Source: Paenibacillus hemerocallicola (GTDB lineage Bacteria > Bacillota > Bacilli > Paenibacillales > NBRC-103111). From it: a stretch of DNA of 36,209 nt. The stretch is taken from positions 10,259 through 46,467 of the forward strand of contig NZ_VDCQ01000076.1 in assembly GCF_006265175.1 (NCBI RefSeq), given 5' to 3'. Of this stretch, positions 16,792 to 25,329 are shown piece by piece. Numbering within the stretch: the first letter of the stretch is position 1; every line of letters begins with the position of its first letter. The translations under genes and the position numbers were made by a program. A model generated the notes under the pieces. That model was not told the DNA's origin, searched no databases, and was given only the letters and a program-made list of their open reading frames with translations.

Positions 16792-18069
16792 ATGACTTTT
16801 AAAGACTTGAATATTATACCGACGATTTTAAAAGCTTTAACCAAAGAAAACTATACAACGCCGACACCCATACAGGAACAGTCGATTCCGGCGGTGCTGG
16901 CCGGCAGGGACTTGCTTGGCTGCGCCCAAACGGGAACCGGGAAGACGGCCGCATTTGCCGTGCCGATTATCCAACTATTGAGCGAACCGCTAAATAGACC
17001 CGATAGCCGACGCCGTATTCGCTCCCTGATCTTGACTCCGACAAGAGAGCTTGCTCTTCAAATATCGGATAACGTGCAAGCGTATAGCCGATACACCGAT
17101 TTGCGCTGCGTCGCCATCGTGGGCGGCGTGTCGCAGCATGCGCAGGAGCGTGCGCTGAATCAAGGCGCGGATATTTTGATTGCGACTCCCGGCAGACTCA
17201 TCGACTTGATGAATCAAAAGCGTGTCGATTTGCAATATGTCCAAATCCTGGTGCTGGATGAAGCCGACAGGATGCTGGATATGGGCTTTATTCACGATGT
17301 GAAAAAAATCATCGCCAAATTGCCCGGCAAAAGGCAAACTCTGTTCTTCTCGGCCACGATGCCTCCGGAAATATCCAAATTGGTCCAATCGCTGTTGGTT
17401 AATCCGGTGAAAGTAGAAATTACTCCCGTGTCTTCTACCGTGGACAGGATCAACCAATCTATTTATATGATAGACAAGGAAAACAAGCAAAAGCAGTTGA
17501 ATGACCTTTTGCAAAATAAATCCATTGCTTCGGCATTGGTGTTTACACGTACGAAGCATGGCGCCGACCGTGTCGTGCGCGAGCTGACCAAAGTAAAAAT
17601 TCCCGCTCAGGCGATACACGGGAATAAATCCCAAAACGCCCGGCAAACCGCATTGAGCAATTTCAAAAGCGGCGTAACGCGAGTGCTGGTAGCGACGGAT
17701 ATCGCGGCCAGAGGTATTGATATCGAGGAGCTTTCCCATGTAATCAACTTCAATCTCCCGAATATTCCGGAAACCTACGTTCATCGAATCGGCCGTACCG
17801 GTAGAGCGGGACTGAGCGGGGACGCGATCTCCTTCTGCGAAGCGGAAGAAATTCCGTATCTCAAGGATATCGAGAAGCTGATCGGCAAAACCATTCCCGT
17901 GGTGAAAGACCATCCCTACCCGATGATGAATACGACACCGCCTTCAAAGACGGAAGGTTCGTCGCCGTCAAACGTCGTAAAGCCCGCCAAATCGAAGACG
18001 CCTCCCGCCGTCGGCCAATCGCAAGTTCGGGCGGCCAACAATAGGCGGCGGCACAAGCAAACGACATAG
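16792..18069 (+). CDS. DEAD-box ATP-dependent RNA helicase, RhlE-like
   Basis: 425 residues, start ATG after GAAGGAGA. It unwinds RNA with ATP and usually serves ribosome assembly or RNA decay, often important in cold. The full set of motifs is present: Q motif PTPIQEQSIP (24-33), AQTGTGKT (45-52), TPTRELA, TPGR, DEAD (about 155-158), SAT, VATDIAARGID and HRIGRTGRAG near 330. After the core it has a short tail ending RRRHKQTT, basic and likely RNA-binding, as in RhlE and CshA-like proteins, with no extra domain of the DbpA type. It follows the HU gene by 30 nt and ends with a terminator. The desaturase cold-response genes follow, which may be chance. Confidence 0.94.
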   Translation: MTFKDLNIIPTILKALTKENYTTPTPIQEQSIPAVLAGRDLLGCAQTGTGKTAAFAVPIIQLLSEPLNRPDSRRRIRSLILTPTRELALQISDNVQAYSRYTDLRCVAIVGGVSQHAQERALNQGADILIATPGRLIDLMNQKRVDLQYVQILVLDEADRMLDMGFIHDVKKIIAKLPGKRQTLFFSATMPPEISKLVQSLLVNPVKVEITPVSSTVDRINQSIYMIDKENKQKQLNDLLQNKSIASALVFTRTKHGADRVVRELTKVKIPAQAIHGNKSQNARQTALSNFKSGVTRVLVATDIAARGIDIEELSHVINFNLPNIPETYVHRIGRTGRAGLSGDAISFCEAEEIPYLKDIEKLIGKTIPVVKDHPYPMMNTTPPSKTEGSSPSNVVKPAKSKTPPAVGQSQVRAANNRRRHKQTT

Positions 18070-18083
18070 GACGATATCCCGAT

Positions 18084-18116
18084 AGGCCCTTTCATATCCG
18101 AAGGGTCTTTTTTTTG
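18084..18116 (+). terminator. intrinsic terminator after the helicase gene
   Basis: AGGCCCTT pairs with AAGGGTCT (one G-T pair) around a 9-nt loop, followed by a run of T to 18115. Confidence 0.85.
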
Positions 18117-18145
18117 TTAGGAAATGTTAAACTTTCATCCTCCCA

Positions 18146-18161
18146 TATGACATATGTCATA
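18146..18161. promoter_or_regulatory. 16-bp perfect palindrome, candidate DesR operator
   Basis: TATGACATATGTCATA is a perfect palindrome. It lies about 65 bp before the start expected from the -10 TATACT at 18206-18211; the matching -35 (TTCTGC) is poor, as expected for an activator-dependent promoter. In Bacillus subtilis DesR activates des by binding a dyad at about -77 to -28. With desK and desR directly downstream, this is very likely the DesR site. That the site binds DesR is inference. Confidence 0.7.
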
Positions 18162-18278
18162 CCCCGAACTGATGTTTATAACTTCTGCACGGCCGCAGGG
18201 TTGTCTATACTTAAGGTAGACTAAGGCTGCAGACTGGATACCGCAAGTCCGCGCGTCATTTCGAGGAGGAACATCACA

Positions 18279-19361
18279 ATGGAACAACCGAGCATCAAGC
18301 AACTGAAGCAGAATGTAGCCCCCTTCGAGAAAACCGATACGAAAGCAAGCGTCAGACAATTAATCAACACCTTGGTGCCCTTGCTGGCGCTCTGGTATGG
18401 CGCATACCTTAGCCTTTCGGTTTCATACTGGCTTACCCTTCCGCTCGTCGTTATCGCTTCGGGGTTTATGATCAGAACCTTTATCTTATTCCATGACTGC
18501 TGCCATCAGTCGTTTTTCAAAAGCAGCAGAGCCAATGATATACTCGGCACCATTCTCGGCGTCCTTACCCTGGTTCCGTATCAACAATGGAAAAATGAGC
18601 ATTCGATCCATCATTCCACCAGCAGCAATCTCGATAAACGGGGCATCGGCGACATGTGGATTTTGACTGTCGAGGAATATACGGCAGCTCCTTTATGGCG
18701 CCGCATCGCTTACCGGATTTATCGCAACCCGTTTGTCATGTTCGGAATCGGCCCGATCGCCGTTTTCCTCATTCAATATCGGTTCAACCGCAAAGGCGCA
18801 AGACGCAAGGAACGGATCGGCAATTACGTAACCAATGTCTTGATTGTCGGCTTGTACGCATTGTTGATCTGGGCGATCGGCTGGCAGGCGTTCGTACTGA
18901 TTCAAGGGCCGATCTTCTTCCTGTCCGGCAGTCTCGGCATTTGGCTGTTTTACGTCCAGCATCAGTTCGAGGAATCCTATTTCGAGAATGACGACGAGTG
19001 GAGTTATGTGAAAGCAGCCGTCGAAGGCAGCTCTTATTACAAGCTGCCCCTGCTGCTGCAATGGCTTACCGGGAATATCGGATTCCATCACGTTCATCAC
19101 TTGAGCCCGAAAGTGCCAAACTATAATTTGGAGAAGGTGCATGAGGCCGTGGTTCCCCTTCAGAAGGCGACTACGATCACCATCCGTCTCAGTTTGAAAT
19201 CTCTCGGTTTCCGTCTGTGGGATGAGCACGGCAAAACGTTCGTCAGTTTCAAGGATCTGAAGCGCATGAAGTCGGCCTCCGCCGCCGACAATAAAGCCGA
19301 TTTGGCTGGAAACCGGCTAAAAGCACCGGGAGTGACGGCAAAAAGCGCAAATCTGTTATAA
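18279..19361 (+). CDS. des: membrane acyl-lipid desaturase of the cold response
   Basis: 360 residues with a GAGGAGGAAC ribosome binding site. It is an integral-membrane di-iron enzyme that inserts a cis double bond into the acyl chains of membrane phospholipids; the Bacillus enzyme acts at Delta-5. The three histidine boxes are complete: HDCCH (72-76), HSIHH (108-112) and HHVHH (270-274). Membrane segments are visible near residues 28-65, 155-172 and 185-230. The last 35 residues, rich in Ala, Lys and Ser, are an extra tail. The kinase and regulator genes for its control follow on the same strand, with 43 nt between des and desK. Expression should rise when the membrane stiffens in cold, through the palindrome upstream. 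Confidence 0.95.
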   Translation: MEQPSIKQLKQNVAPFEKTDTKASVRQLINTLVPLLALWYGAYLSLSVSYWLTLPLVVIASGFMIRTFILFHDCCHQSFFKSSRANDILGTILGVLTLVPYQQWKNEHSIHHSTSSNLDKRGIGDMWILTVEEYTAAPLWRRIAYRIYRNPFVMFGIGPIAVFLIQYRFNRKGARRKERIGNYVTNVLIVGLYALLIWAIGWQAFVLIQGPIFFLSGSLGIWLFYVQHQFEESYFENDDEWSYVKAAVEGSSYYKLPLLLQWLTGNIGFHHVHHLSPKVPNYNLEKVHEAVVPLQKATTITIRLSLKSLGFRLWDEHGKTFVSFKDLKRMKSASAADNKADLAGNRLKAPGVTAKSANLL

Positions 19362-19404
19362 TAAACTCATACAGGCATTAAATAGCGGATGGAGAGGCGA
19401 GGCC

Positions 19405-20526
19405 ATGCAGAAGTGGCATCATATTTTTCACAAAAGCACGGGACTTAGTCCTTATGTATGGGTCGTCTTTTACATTCTCCCTTTTTATTTCATATTGCGG
19501 TCCTCCTCCATGTACGAAGTAGTAATCGGGATCCTTATGATTTTGGTGTTCTTTGCTTGCTACGTACTTTCTTTTGTCTCCAAAGGGTGGTTGGTCTATT
19601 TCTGGAGCAGCGTCCAGATTTTGATCTCGATCACGATGACCGTGCTGTTCGGGTACGTATATTTCGCGCTGTTCTTGGCGTTTTTTATCGGAAATATCCA
19701 GAATCGGATCGGGTTCGTTACGCTATACGCCGTTCACCTTCTGACTACAATCGGGGTGATCAACTTCGGTTTTGTAACGCAAAATCCTATGCTGCTCTCC
19801 CAGCTGCCGTTCGTCTTGGTCAGTCTGATCGGGGTTATCCTGCTTCCCGTCACGACCTATAACCGCAATAAAGGTGATAAACTGAAAGGGCAGCTGGAGG
19901 ATGCGAACAAGAAAATTTCCGAGCTGGTCAAGCTGGAGGAGCGCCAGCGAATCGCTCGAGATCTTCACGATACGCTCGGTCAGAAGCTGTCCTTGATCGG
20001 CTTGAAGAGCGATTTGGCTGCCAAGCTAGTAATTAAAAACCCGCTCCAAGCGCAGGCCGAAATGAACGACGTACGTCAAACGGCAAGAACGGCATTGAAG
20101 GAAGTTCGGGAAATGGTTACGGAAATGCGCGGTACCCGGTTGGAGGACGAGTTGTTCCGGGTCAAACAGATTTTGAAGGCGGCCGAAATCGATCTTGTCC
20201 TGGAGGGCGACCCCGGAATACACAACATCTCCCTCATTGCCGAGAACGTGCTCAGCATGTGCTTGAAGGAAGCCGTGACGAATATCGTGAAGCACAGCAG
20301 CGCTACATCATGCATAATTGCCATCGAGCCTACGCCAACCGAGTTCATTATCACGGCAAAAGACAATGGGATCGGCATAGCGGAGGAAGCCGCATGCTTC
20401 AGAGGAAACGGAGTGCGCGGGATGAAAGAACGGCTTGAATTTGTGAACGGTGTTATGGAGATCGTTTCGGAAGCCGGTACGAAGATCGTATTCAGGGTGC
20501 CGGTCGTATCCACGCAACCGGAATAG
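19405..20526 (+). CDS. desK: membrane thermosensor histidine kinase
   Basis: 373 residues (the B. subtilis protein has 370); ribosome binding site GAGAGG. Residues 1-150 hold four or five membrane segments that sense bilayer thickness; the N-terminal segment LSPYVWVVFYILPFYFILRS and GNIQNR are close to B. subtilis DesK. A linker coiled coil (KGQLEDANKKISELVK) leads to the HisKA_3 box ARDLHDTLGQKLSL, with the phospho-acceptor at His188, the same residue number as in B. subtilis. The ATPase part shows NILKH-like TNIVKH near residue 293 and DNGIGIAEE. It phosphorylates DesR when the membrane is ordered and removes the phosphate when it is fluid. It lies 11 nt before desR, so both are translated from one message. 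Confidence 0.95.
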   Translation: MQKWHHIFHKSTGLSPYVWVVFYILPFYFILRSSSMYEVVIGILMILVFFACYVLSFVSKGWLVYFWSSVQILISITMTVLFGYVYFALFLAFFIGNIQNRIGFVTLYAVHLLTTIGVINFGFVTQNPMLLSQLPFVLVSLIGVILLPVTTYNRNKGDKLKGQLEDANKKISELVKLEERQRIARDLHDTLGQKLSLIGLKSDLAAKLVIKNPLQAQAEMNDVRQTARTALKEVREMVTEMRGTRLEDELFRVKQILKAAEIDLVLEGDPGIHNISLIAENVLSMCLKEAVTNIVKHSSATSCIIAIEPTPTEFIITAKDNGIGIAEEAACFRGNGVRGMKERLEFVNGVMEIVSEAGTKIVFRVPVVSTQPE

Positions 20527-20537
20527 GAGGCGGTAAC

Positions 20538-21137
20538 ATGATTCGCATCGTGATTGCCGAGGACCAACGCATGCTGCTTGGCGCATTGGCTTCCCTGCTC
20601 GATTTGGAAGATGATATGAAGGTCGTCGGAAAGGCGAGCAACGGAGAGGATGCCGTGCGGCTCGTTCACGCTCACAAGCCGGATATTTGCATCATGGATA
20701 TCGAGATGCCCGGGATGAGCGGACTTGAGGCGGCCGAGCAGCTGAAAGGCACGGGCTGCAAGGTGATGATCCTGACCACCTTTGCCAGATCGGGATATTT
20801 CGAGAGGGCGATCAAGTCGGGCGCGAGCGGCTATTTGTTGAAGGATAGCCCCAGCGAGGAGTTGGCGGACTCCATCCGGATGATCATGGCCGGCCGCCGC
20901 GTCTATGCGACCGAATTGGTCGATAACGCATATGGGAACGAGAATCCGTTGACCGAACGGGAGAAGGAAGTATTGCTCCTTATCGCAGAGGGTAAAAATA
21001 CGAAGGATATTGCCAGCGAGCTGTATCTAACGAATGGAACGGTCCGCAATTATATTTCCGTTATTCTCGACAAGCTCGGCGTCAGCAACCGGGTGGAGGC
21101 CATCACGCGGTTTAAAGAGAAGGGCTGGTTCAGGTAG
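20538..21137 (+). CDS. desR: NarL/LuxR-type response regulator of the desaturase gene
   Basis: 199 residues, the same length as B. subtilis DesR; the ribosome binding site is GGAGGCGG. The receiver domain spans residues 1-120 with the acidic pocket IVIAEDQ and the phospho-acceptor Asp54 in CIMDIEMPGMSG, then the conserved Thr in MILTTFA and Lys in LLKDSPSEEL. The C-terminal LuxR helix-turn-helix has LTEREKEVLLLIAEGKNTKDIASELYLTNGTVRNY in the usual place. Phosphorylated by DesK, it should bind the palindrome at 18146-18161 and switch on des. The three genes keep the Bacillus order. A bidirectional hairpin terminator follows. Confidence 0.95.
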   Translation: MIRIVIAEDQRMLLGALASLLDLEDDMKVVGKASNGEDAVRLVHAHKPDICIMDIEMPGMSGLEAAEQLKGTGCKVMILTTFARSGYFERAIKSGASGYLLKDSPSEELADSIRMIMAGRRVYATELVDNAYGNENPLTEREKEVLLLIAEGKNTKDIASELYLTNGTVRNYISVILDKLGVSNRVEAITRFKEKGWFR

Positions 21138-21156
21138 CAGTTGATGATTTATATGA

Positions 21157-21208
21157 AAATAAAGCTCGCCAGACGCGTCGGATGGACGCAGCCAGGCGAG
21201 CTTATTTG
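21157..21208. terminator. bidirectional terminator between desR and the DsbA-family gene
   Basis: AAGCTCGCC (21162-21170) pairs with GGCGAGCTT (21195-21203). Inside, GCGTC (21175-21179) pairs with GACGC (21185-21189). A/T tracts flank both sides, so it can end desR on the plus strand and the convergent gene on the minus strand. Confidence 0.85.
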
Positions 21209-21237
21209 CATTGCGCGTATGGTCGCGTTCGTCCAAG

Positions 21238-21975
21238 TCAGTCTTTGTTGTCCGCCGTCGGCGGCACTCCGCATACGCCGTCCTCGCAGTAACCGTCCGC
21301 CGACTGGTCGTCCGCGCCGTTCACATAGACGAGAGGATGGTCTTCGCTCCACACCTTGTCCAGCGTCTCCGCGAATACTTGGCTCGATTGTGCGCCGGAT
21401 ATCGCATATTTGCGGTTGATGACGAAGAAAGGAACGCCGCGGACGTCTAGCGCATTCGCTTCCTGCTCGTCGGAGCGCACCTCCGATTTGCCTTCGTCCG
21501 AGGCTAGCATACCCGCCACTTCATCGCGATCGAGACCGAGCTCTGCCGCCAAAGCGATAAGCGTATCGGCATGTCCGATATGCTCGCCCTCGGTAAAGTA
21601 GGCCCGGAGCAAGCGCTCCGTCATTTCCGCTGATTTGCCGTAGCGGCCGGCAAAATGGGCAAGACGGTGCGCATCGAACGTATTGGTCGGCTTCATTTTG
21701 TCGAAATGATACGTCAATCCGACGGATTGCGCTTGCTCGCCCACGTTGAAGTTCATTGACATAGCTTTCTCCCGGCTCATGCCGTATTTGGATGCGAGCA
21801 TATCGTGAATGTCGCCCGGCAAGTCGCGCTTCGCCTCCGGGTCGAGCTCGAAGCTGCGGTATACGACCTCCACTTCGCCACGGTGCGGAAATTGCTCGAG
21901 CGCGGCTTCAAACCGGCGTTTGCCGATATAGCAGAACGGACATACGAAATCGGACCATATTTCCACCTTCATCAT
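21238..21975 (-). CDS. DsbA-family dithiol oxidoreductase, FrnE-like
   Basis: 245 residues; start ATG at 21975 with GGAGG six bases upstream (a second ATG follows at 21972, and one at 22008 lacks a site). A thioredoxin-fold protein without signal peptide, so it acts in the cytoplasm. The active site CPFC is at residues 12-15 in EIWSDFVCPFCYIGKRRFE. The helical insert follows, and VRGVPFFVIN carries the cis-proline loop. The C-terminal tail has CEDGVC (Cys230 and Cys235), a CX4C pair like the one described in Deinococcus FrnE. This suggests redox help for oxidatively damaged proteins, or polyketide-related isomerase-like roles seen in other members. It is a single-gene unit on the minus strand, ending at the bidirectional terminator. 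Confidence 0.9.
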   Translation of the reverse strand: MMKVEIWSDFVCPFCYIGKRRFEAALEQFPHRGEVEVVYRSFELDPEAKRDLPGDIHDMLASKYGMSREKAMSMNFNVGEQAQSVGLTYHFDKMKPTNTFDAHRLAHFAGRYGKSAEMTERLLRAYFTEGEHIGHADTLIALAAELGLDRDEVAGMLASDEGKSEVRSDEQEANALDVRGVPFFVINRKYAISGAQSSQVFAETLDKVWSEDHPLVYVNGADDQSADGYCEDGVCGVPPTADNKD

Positions 21976-22155
21976 AATCAGCCTCCATATAATAAGATGA
22001 GCGTTCATTTATATATCCAGTAACTATTGCGGTTACACTCATTCGGGTGTATCCAGTATAGTTGGAGCGGAGGAGGAAGTCAACAAGCGTACCGTCCGAA
22101 CCTTAATTGCGTTTCGGACAAGGATGCGCGATTCGACCATGAAAAAAAATTGCAA

Positions 22156-22184
22156 TCGAAAAATCGGCCGCAACCATATACAAT
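22156..22184 (+). promoter_or_regulatory. sigma-A-like promoter for the hybrid kinase operon
   Basis: TCGAAA (22156-22161) and TACAAT (22179-22184) with a 17-nt spacer, about 44 nt before the start codon. Upstream, GTCCGAA (22094-22100) and TTCGGAC (22112-22118) form a perfect 7-bp dyad that may be a regulator site or the terminator of something outside. Confidence 0.5.
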
Positions 22185-22227
22185 GAAAGGGGATTATTTA
22201 TAACGCGATTGCACCGGGAGAGATTTC

Positions 22228-25200
22228 ATGTTCAAGAAGCGTTTTTTTGCAGGACTCGGCTTTATGATTGTTCTCCTATTGCCCTTATTCGGATTATTGT
22301 ACCTCATGAACGACGAATATCGGAATCCGGCAGCGAAGGAAGGCGTGCTGGACTTGCGCGACTGGAATTTCGCCCGTGACGGTACGGTCGCCTTGTCCGG
22401 GGAATGGGAGTTTTACCGCAGCCAGCTGCTCGGACCGGAGCATTTCGCGGAATCGGCGTCATCGGCGGCTGACCGGCCGGTACTGACCGGCATAGCGACC
22501 GTTCCGGGCCAATGGAACAAGTACATAGCGGAAGACGGCGAACCGGCGGAGACCGGCTATGCGACCTTTCGATTGCTCGTCAAGCTGAGCGGGGCGGATA
22601 ACGGTATATACGGCATCGAAACGACGAATATCCGGACGGCGAACCGGGTGTTCATGGCCGGAAGCGAGATCGGGGCAGGGGGCGTGCCCGGGGAATCCGC
22701 CGAGACGACCACGGCGGACAATACCCCTTACGTCGGCTTTACCCGGGCGTCCGGGGATACGATGGAAATTATCGTACAAGTGTCGAATTACAGCTATGCC
22801 TCCGGCGGGATGATCTACCCGCTCGTATTCGGGGATCAGCGCTCCGTCATGCAGGTTCGGGAACGAAACATTTTCGGGGATCTGATGACTTCCGCCGGTT
22901 TTCTCATACCCGGCCTGTTTTTCCTCTTCTTGTACCGGATTCGCAGGGAGGAAGTGTCTCTGCGTTATCTCGGCCTGTTTTGCCTGACCAGCCTTATCTA
23001 CGTCTTGACGCACGGAGAGAAGCTGCTGGGCGGCATCATCCCCGGATTTCCATACGAGCTGTTTCTGCGAATTCAGCTTATTTCTTCCGTGCTGGTGCAT
23101 TACTACTTGATGCGCTACGTCTCGGTTATCGTATCCCGGAGAATATCCCCGAAATTGCTGTTGATTTTCCGGGTGTCGACTGTTTTGATGCTGCTCGTGC
23201 CCGTCTTTTTGCCGACAATCGTTTTCTCCAGAATCGATGTCCCTTACTTCAGCTATTCATTTATCGTAGTCATCTATGTAGCGTTCGTGCTTCTCCGGGA
23301 TATGAAGCATCGCTCCAAAGACGTGATTTATGTGCTGATGAGCGTGCAGAGCATATCCGTTATTATATTAGTAAGCATTTTGAACGTGGTCGGTCTGCTC
23401 TCCAACCAGATGCTCCTTCCGATCGAGATGCTCATCTTCGTCATCGCTCAAGCGCTTCTGCTAGCGGGGCGGTTCGCACACTCGTTCCGCGAGGTGGAGC
23501 AATTATCGCAGCGGCTGTTGACGCTGGACGGACTCAAGGACGAATTTATGGCCAATACGTCCCACGAGCTGCGTACTCCGCTGCACGGCATCGTCAACAT
23601 CGCCGAATCGCTTCTTGCCGGGGCGGGCGGAACGCTGAACGCGAAGCAGGAGAGCGATCTCTCCATGGTCGTGTCGACGGGAAAGCGGCTGTCTTTGCTC
23701 ATCAACGATATACTCGATTTCTCCAGACTGAAGAACGGCGACATCGTATTGCAGCGGCAGGCGGTCGATTTGAAATCGGTAGCGACATCCGTGCTCGAAG
23801 TTATCGGTCATATGACCGGCAAAAAAGAGATCCGTCTCGTGCAGCAATGGCCGGAATCGCTGCCGCTGCTCGATACCGACGAGAACAGGCTGCAGCAAAT
23901 TTTATTCAATTTGCTCGGCAATGCGCTCAAGTTTACGCGCCAAGGCGAAATCCGCATCTATGCGGAGGTAGTCGGAGCCTTTGTCAAAATAAGCGTGGCG
24001 GATACCGGAATCGGCATCGCCAAGGAACGGTTTGCCACGTTGTTCCGGTCCTTCGACGAAACCGACACCGCATTGGAGATGAATCATGCGGGGACCGGAC
24101 TTGGACTGAGCATAACGAAAAAACTGGTGGAATTGAACGGGGGAGAAATCGGCGTCGAATCGGAGCCGGACCGGGGCTCCGTGTTTTATTTCACCATTCC
24201 TGCAGCGGTCAGGACGAGCCAGGCCGAGCGCAAGCCGGCGGCGAGAGAGGTGGCGGTCAGCGCCCATTCCATCCGGCCCGGCGAGATCACTCCGGTCATC
24301 AAGAAAGGCCCTACCGAATATACCGTGCTGGTCGTGGATGACGATCTTGTAAATTTGCAGGTTATGTACAATTTGCTCAGCGTCGACAATTGCGCCGTCC
24401 TTGTTGCCGACAACGGGGAAGAGGCGCTTGCCCAGCTATCCCGGTCGCCGCAGCTGGACTGCGTCATCGTCGATTGGATGATGCCCGGCATGTCGGGCTT
24501 GGAGCTGTGCCGGAAAATTCGCGAGCGGTATTCGCTGTCCGAGCTGCCCGTGCTCATGCTGACGGCGAGAAGCCGCCCGGAGGACGTCCAGGCCGGCTTC
24601 CAAGCGGGGGTCAACGACTATTTGAGCAAGCCCGTCGATGCGCCGGAGCTGCGGGCCCGCATCCGCACCTTGCTCGAGCTGCGCAAGTCGGTCCAGACGG
24701 CGATACGGACCGAGATGGCCTTTTTGCAGGCGCAGATCAAACCGCATTTTTTGTATAACGCCATGAATACGATTATTGCGATATGTCCGGTCGACCCGGC
24801 GAAAGCGACGCATCTGCTGATCGAGCTCAGCCAATATTTGCGCGCAAGCTTCGATTTCCAGAACAGGGAGCGGCTGACGTACTTGGAGAAGGAGCTGGAG
24901 CTGGTCAAATCGTACCTGCAGCTGGAAAAGGCGCGATTCGACGAACGGCTCCGAGTGGAATACGATATTGGCGGAAATATGCGAAGTCTCATTCCTCCGC
25001 TCACGATCCAGCCTATCGTCGAGAATGCGGTAAGGCACGGAATTATGCGGAAGTCGGCGGGAGGGACGGTACGGATTTCCGTTCGGGAGGCGGACAATCG
25101 CGTGACCGTCGTCGTATCGGATGACGGCATGGGCATGACGCCAGAGCGGTTGAACGAGGTGCTGTCGGACAAGGCCGGCAGCGGCGTCGGATTGAGAAAT

Positions 25201-25329
25201 ATTCATGGACGGCTGCTAACGCTATACGGCCGGGGCTTGCAGATCGATAGCGAATGGAAGCGAGGCACGACTGTACGGTTTGAATTACCGGCCGACTACG
25301 AAGCGGATGGAAGGAGCGAAGACGCGTGA
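22228..25329 (+). CDS. hybrid sensor with two histidine kinase modules around a receiver domain
   Basis: 1033 residues; GGGAGAG ribosome binding site. One membrane helix (about 6-27), then an extracellular domain of the 7TMR-DISM type (about 40-215), then a block of about seven membrane helices (215-410). Next comes a classic HisKA module with SHELRTPLHG (His446) and its ATPase part (DTGIGIAKE, GTGLGLSITKKLVE). A receiver follows with acidic VVDDD and Asp749 in VIVDWMMPGMSG. Last is a second kinase of the YesM/LytS class: QIKPHFLYNAMNTI with His840, and an ATPase part with PIVENAVRHG and GVGLRNIHGRL. Such a double-kinase chain could pass phosphate from His446 to Asp749 and separately from His840 to the partner regulator, whose gene overlaps by four bases. 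The signal is unknown. Confidence 0.93.
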   Translation: MFKKRFFAGLGFMIVLLLPLFGLLYLMNDEYRNPAAKEGVLDLRDWNFARDGTVALSGEWEFYRSQLLGPEHFAESASSAADRPVLTGIATVPGQWNKYIAEDGEPAETGYATFRLLVKLSGADNGIYGIETTNIRTANRVFMAGSEIGAGGVPGESAETTTADNTPYVGFTRASGDTMEIIVQVSNYSYASGGMIYPLVFGDQRSVMQVRERNIFGDLMTSAGFLIPGLFFLFLYRIRREEVSLRYLGLFCLTSLIYVLTHGEKLLGGIIPGFPYELFLRIQLISSVLVHYYLMRYVSVIVSRRISPKLLLIFRVSTVLMLLVPVFLPTIVFSRIDVPYFSYSFIVVIYVAFVLLRDMKHRSKDVIYVLMSVQSISVIILVSILNVVGLLSNQMLLPIEMLIFVIAQALLLAGRFAHSFREVEQLSQRLLTLDGLKDEFMANTSHELRTPLHGIVNIAESLLAGAGGTLNAKQESDLSMVVSTGKRLSLLINDILDFSRLKNGDIVLQRQAVDLKSVATSVLEVIGHMTGKKEIRLVQQWPESLPLLDTDENRLQQILFNLLGNALKFTRQGEIRIYAEVVGAFVKISVADTGIGIAKERFATLFRSFDETDTALEMNHAGTGLGLSITKKLVELNGGEIGVESEPDRGSVFYFTIPAAVRTSQAERKPAAREVAVSAHSIRPGEITPVIKKGPTEYTVLVVDDDLVNLQVMYNLLSVDNCAVLVADNGEEALAQLSRSPQLDCVIVDWMMPGMSGLELCRKIRERYSLSELPVLMLTARSRPEDVQAGFQAGVNDYLSKPVDAPELRARIRTLLELRKSVQTAIRTEMAFLQAQIKPHFLYNAMNTIIAICPVDPAKATHLLIELSQYLRASFDFQNRERLTYLEKELELVKSYLQLEKARFDERLRVEYDIGGNMRSLIPPLTIQPIVENAVRHGIMRKSAGGTVRISVREADNRVTVVVSDDGMGMTPERLNEVLSDKAGSGVGLRNIHGRLLTLYGRGLQIDSEWKRGTTVRFELPADYEADGRSEDA

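Noticed and set aside
22980-24341. 453-residue frame inside the hybrid kinase gene
   Set aside because: Same-strand shadow in another frame; the kinase motifs are in the long frame.
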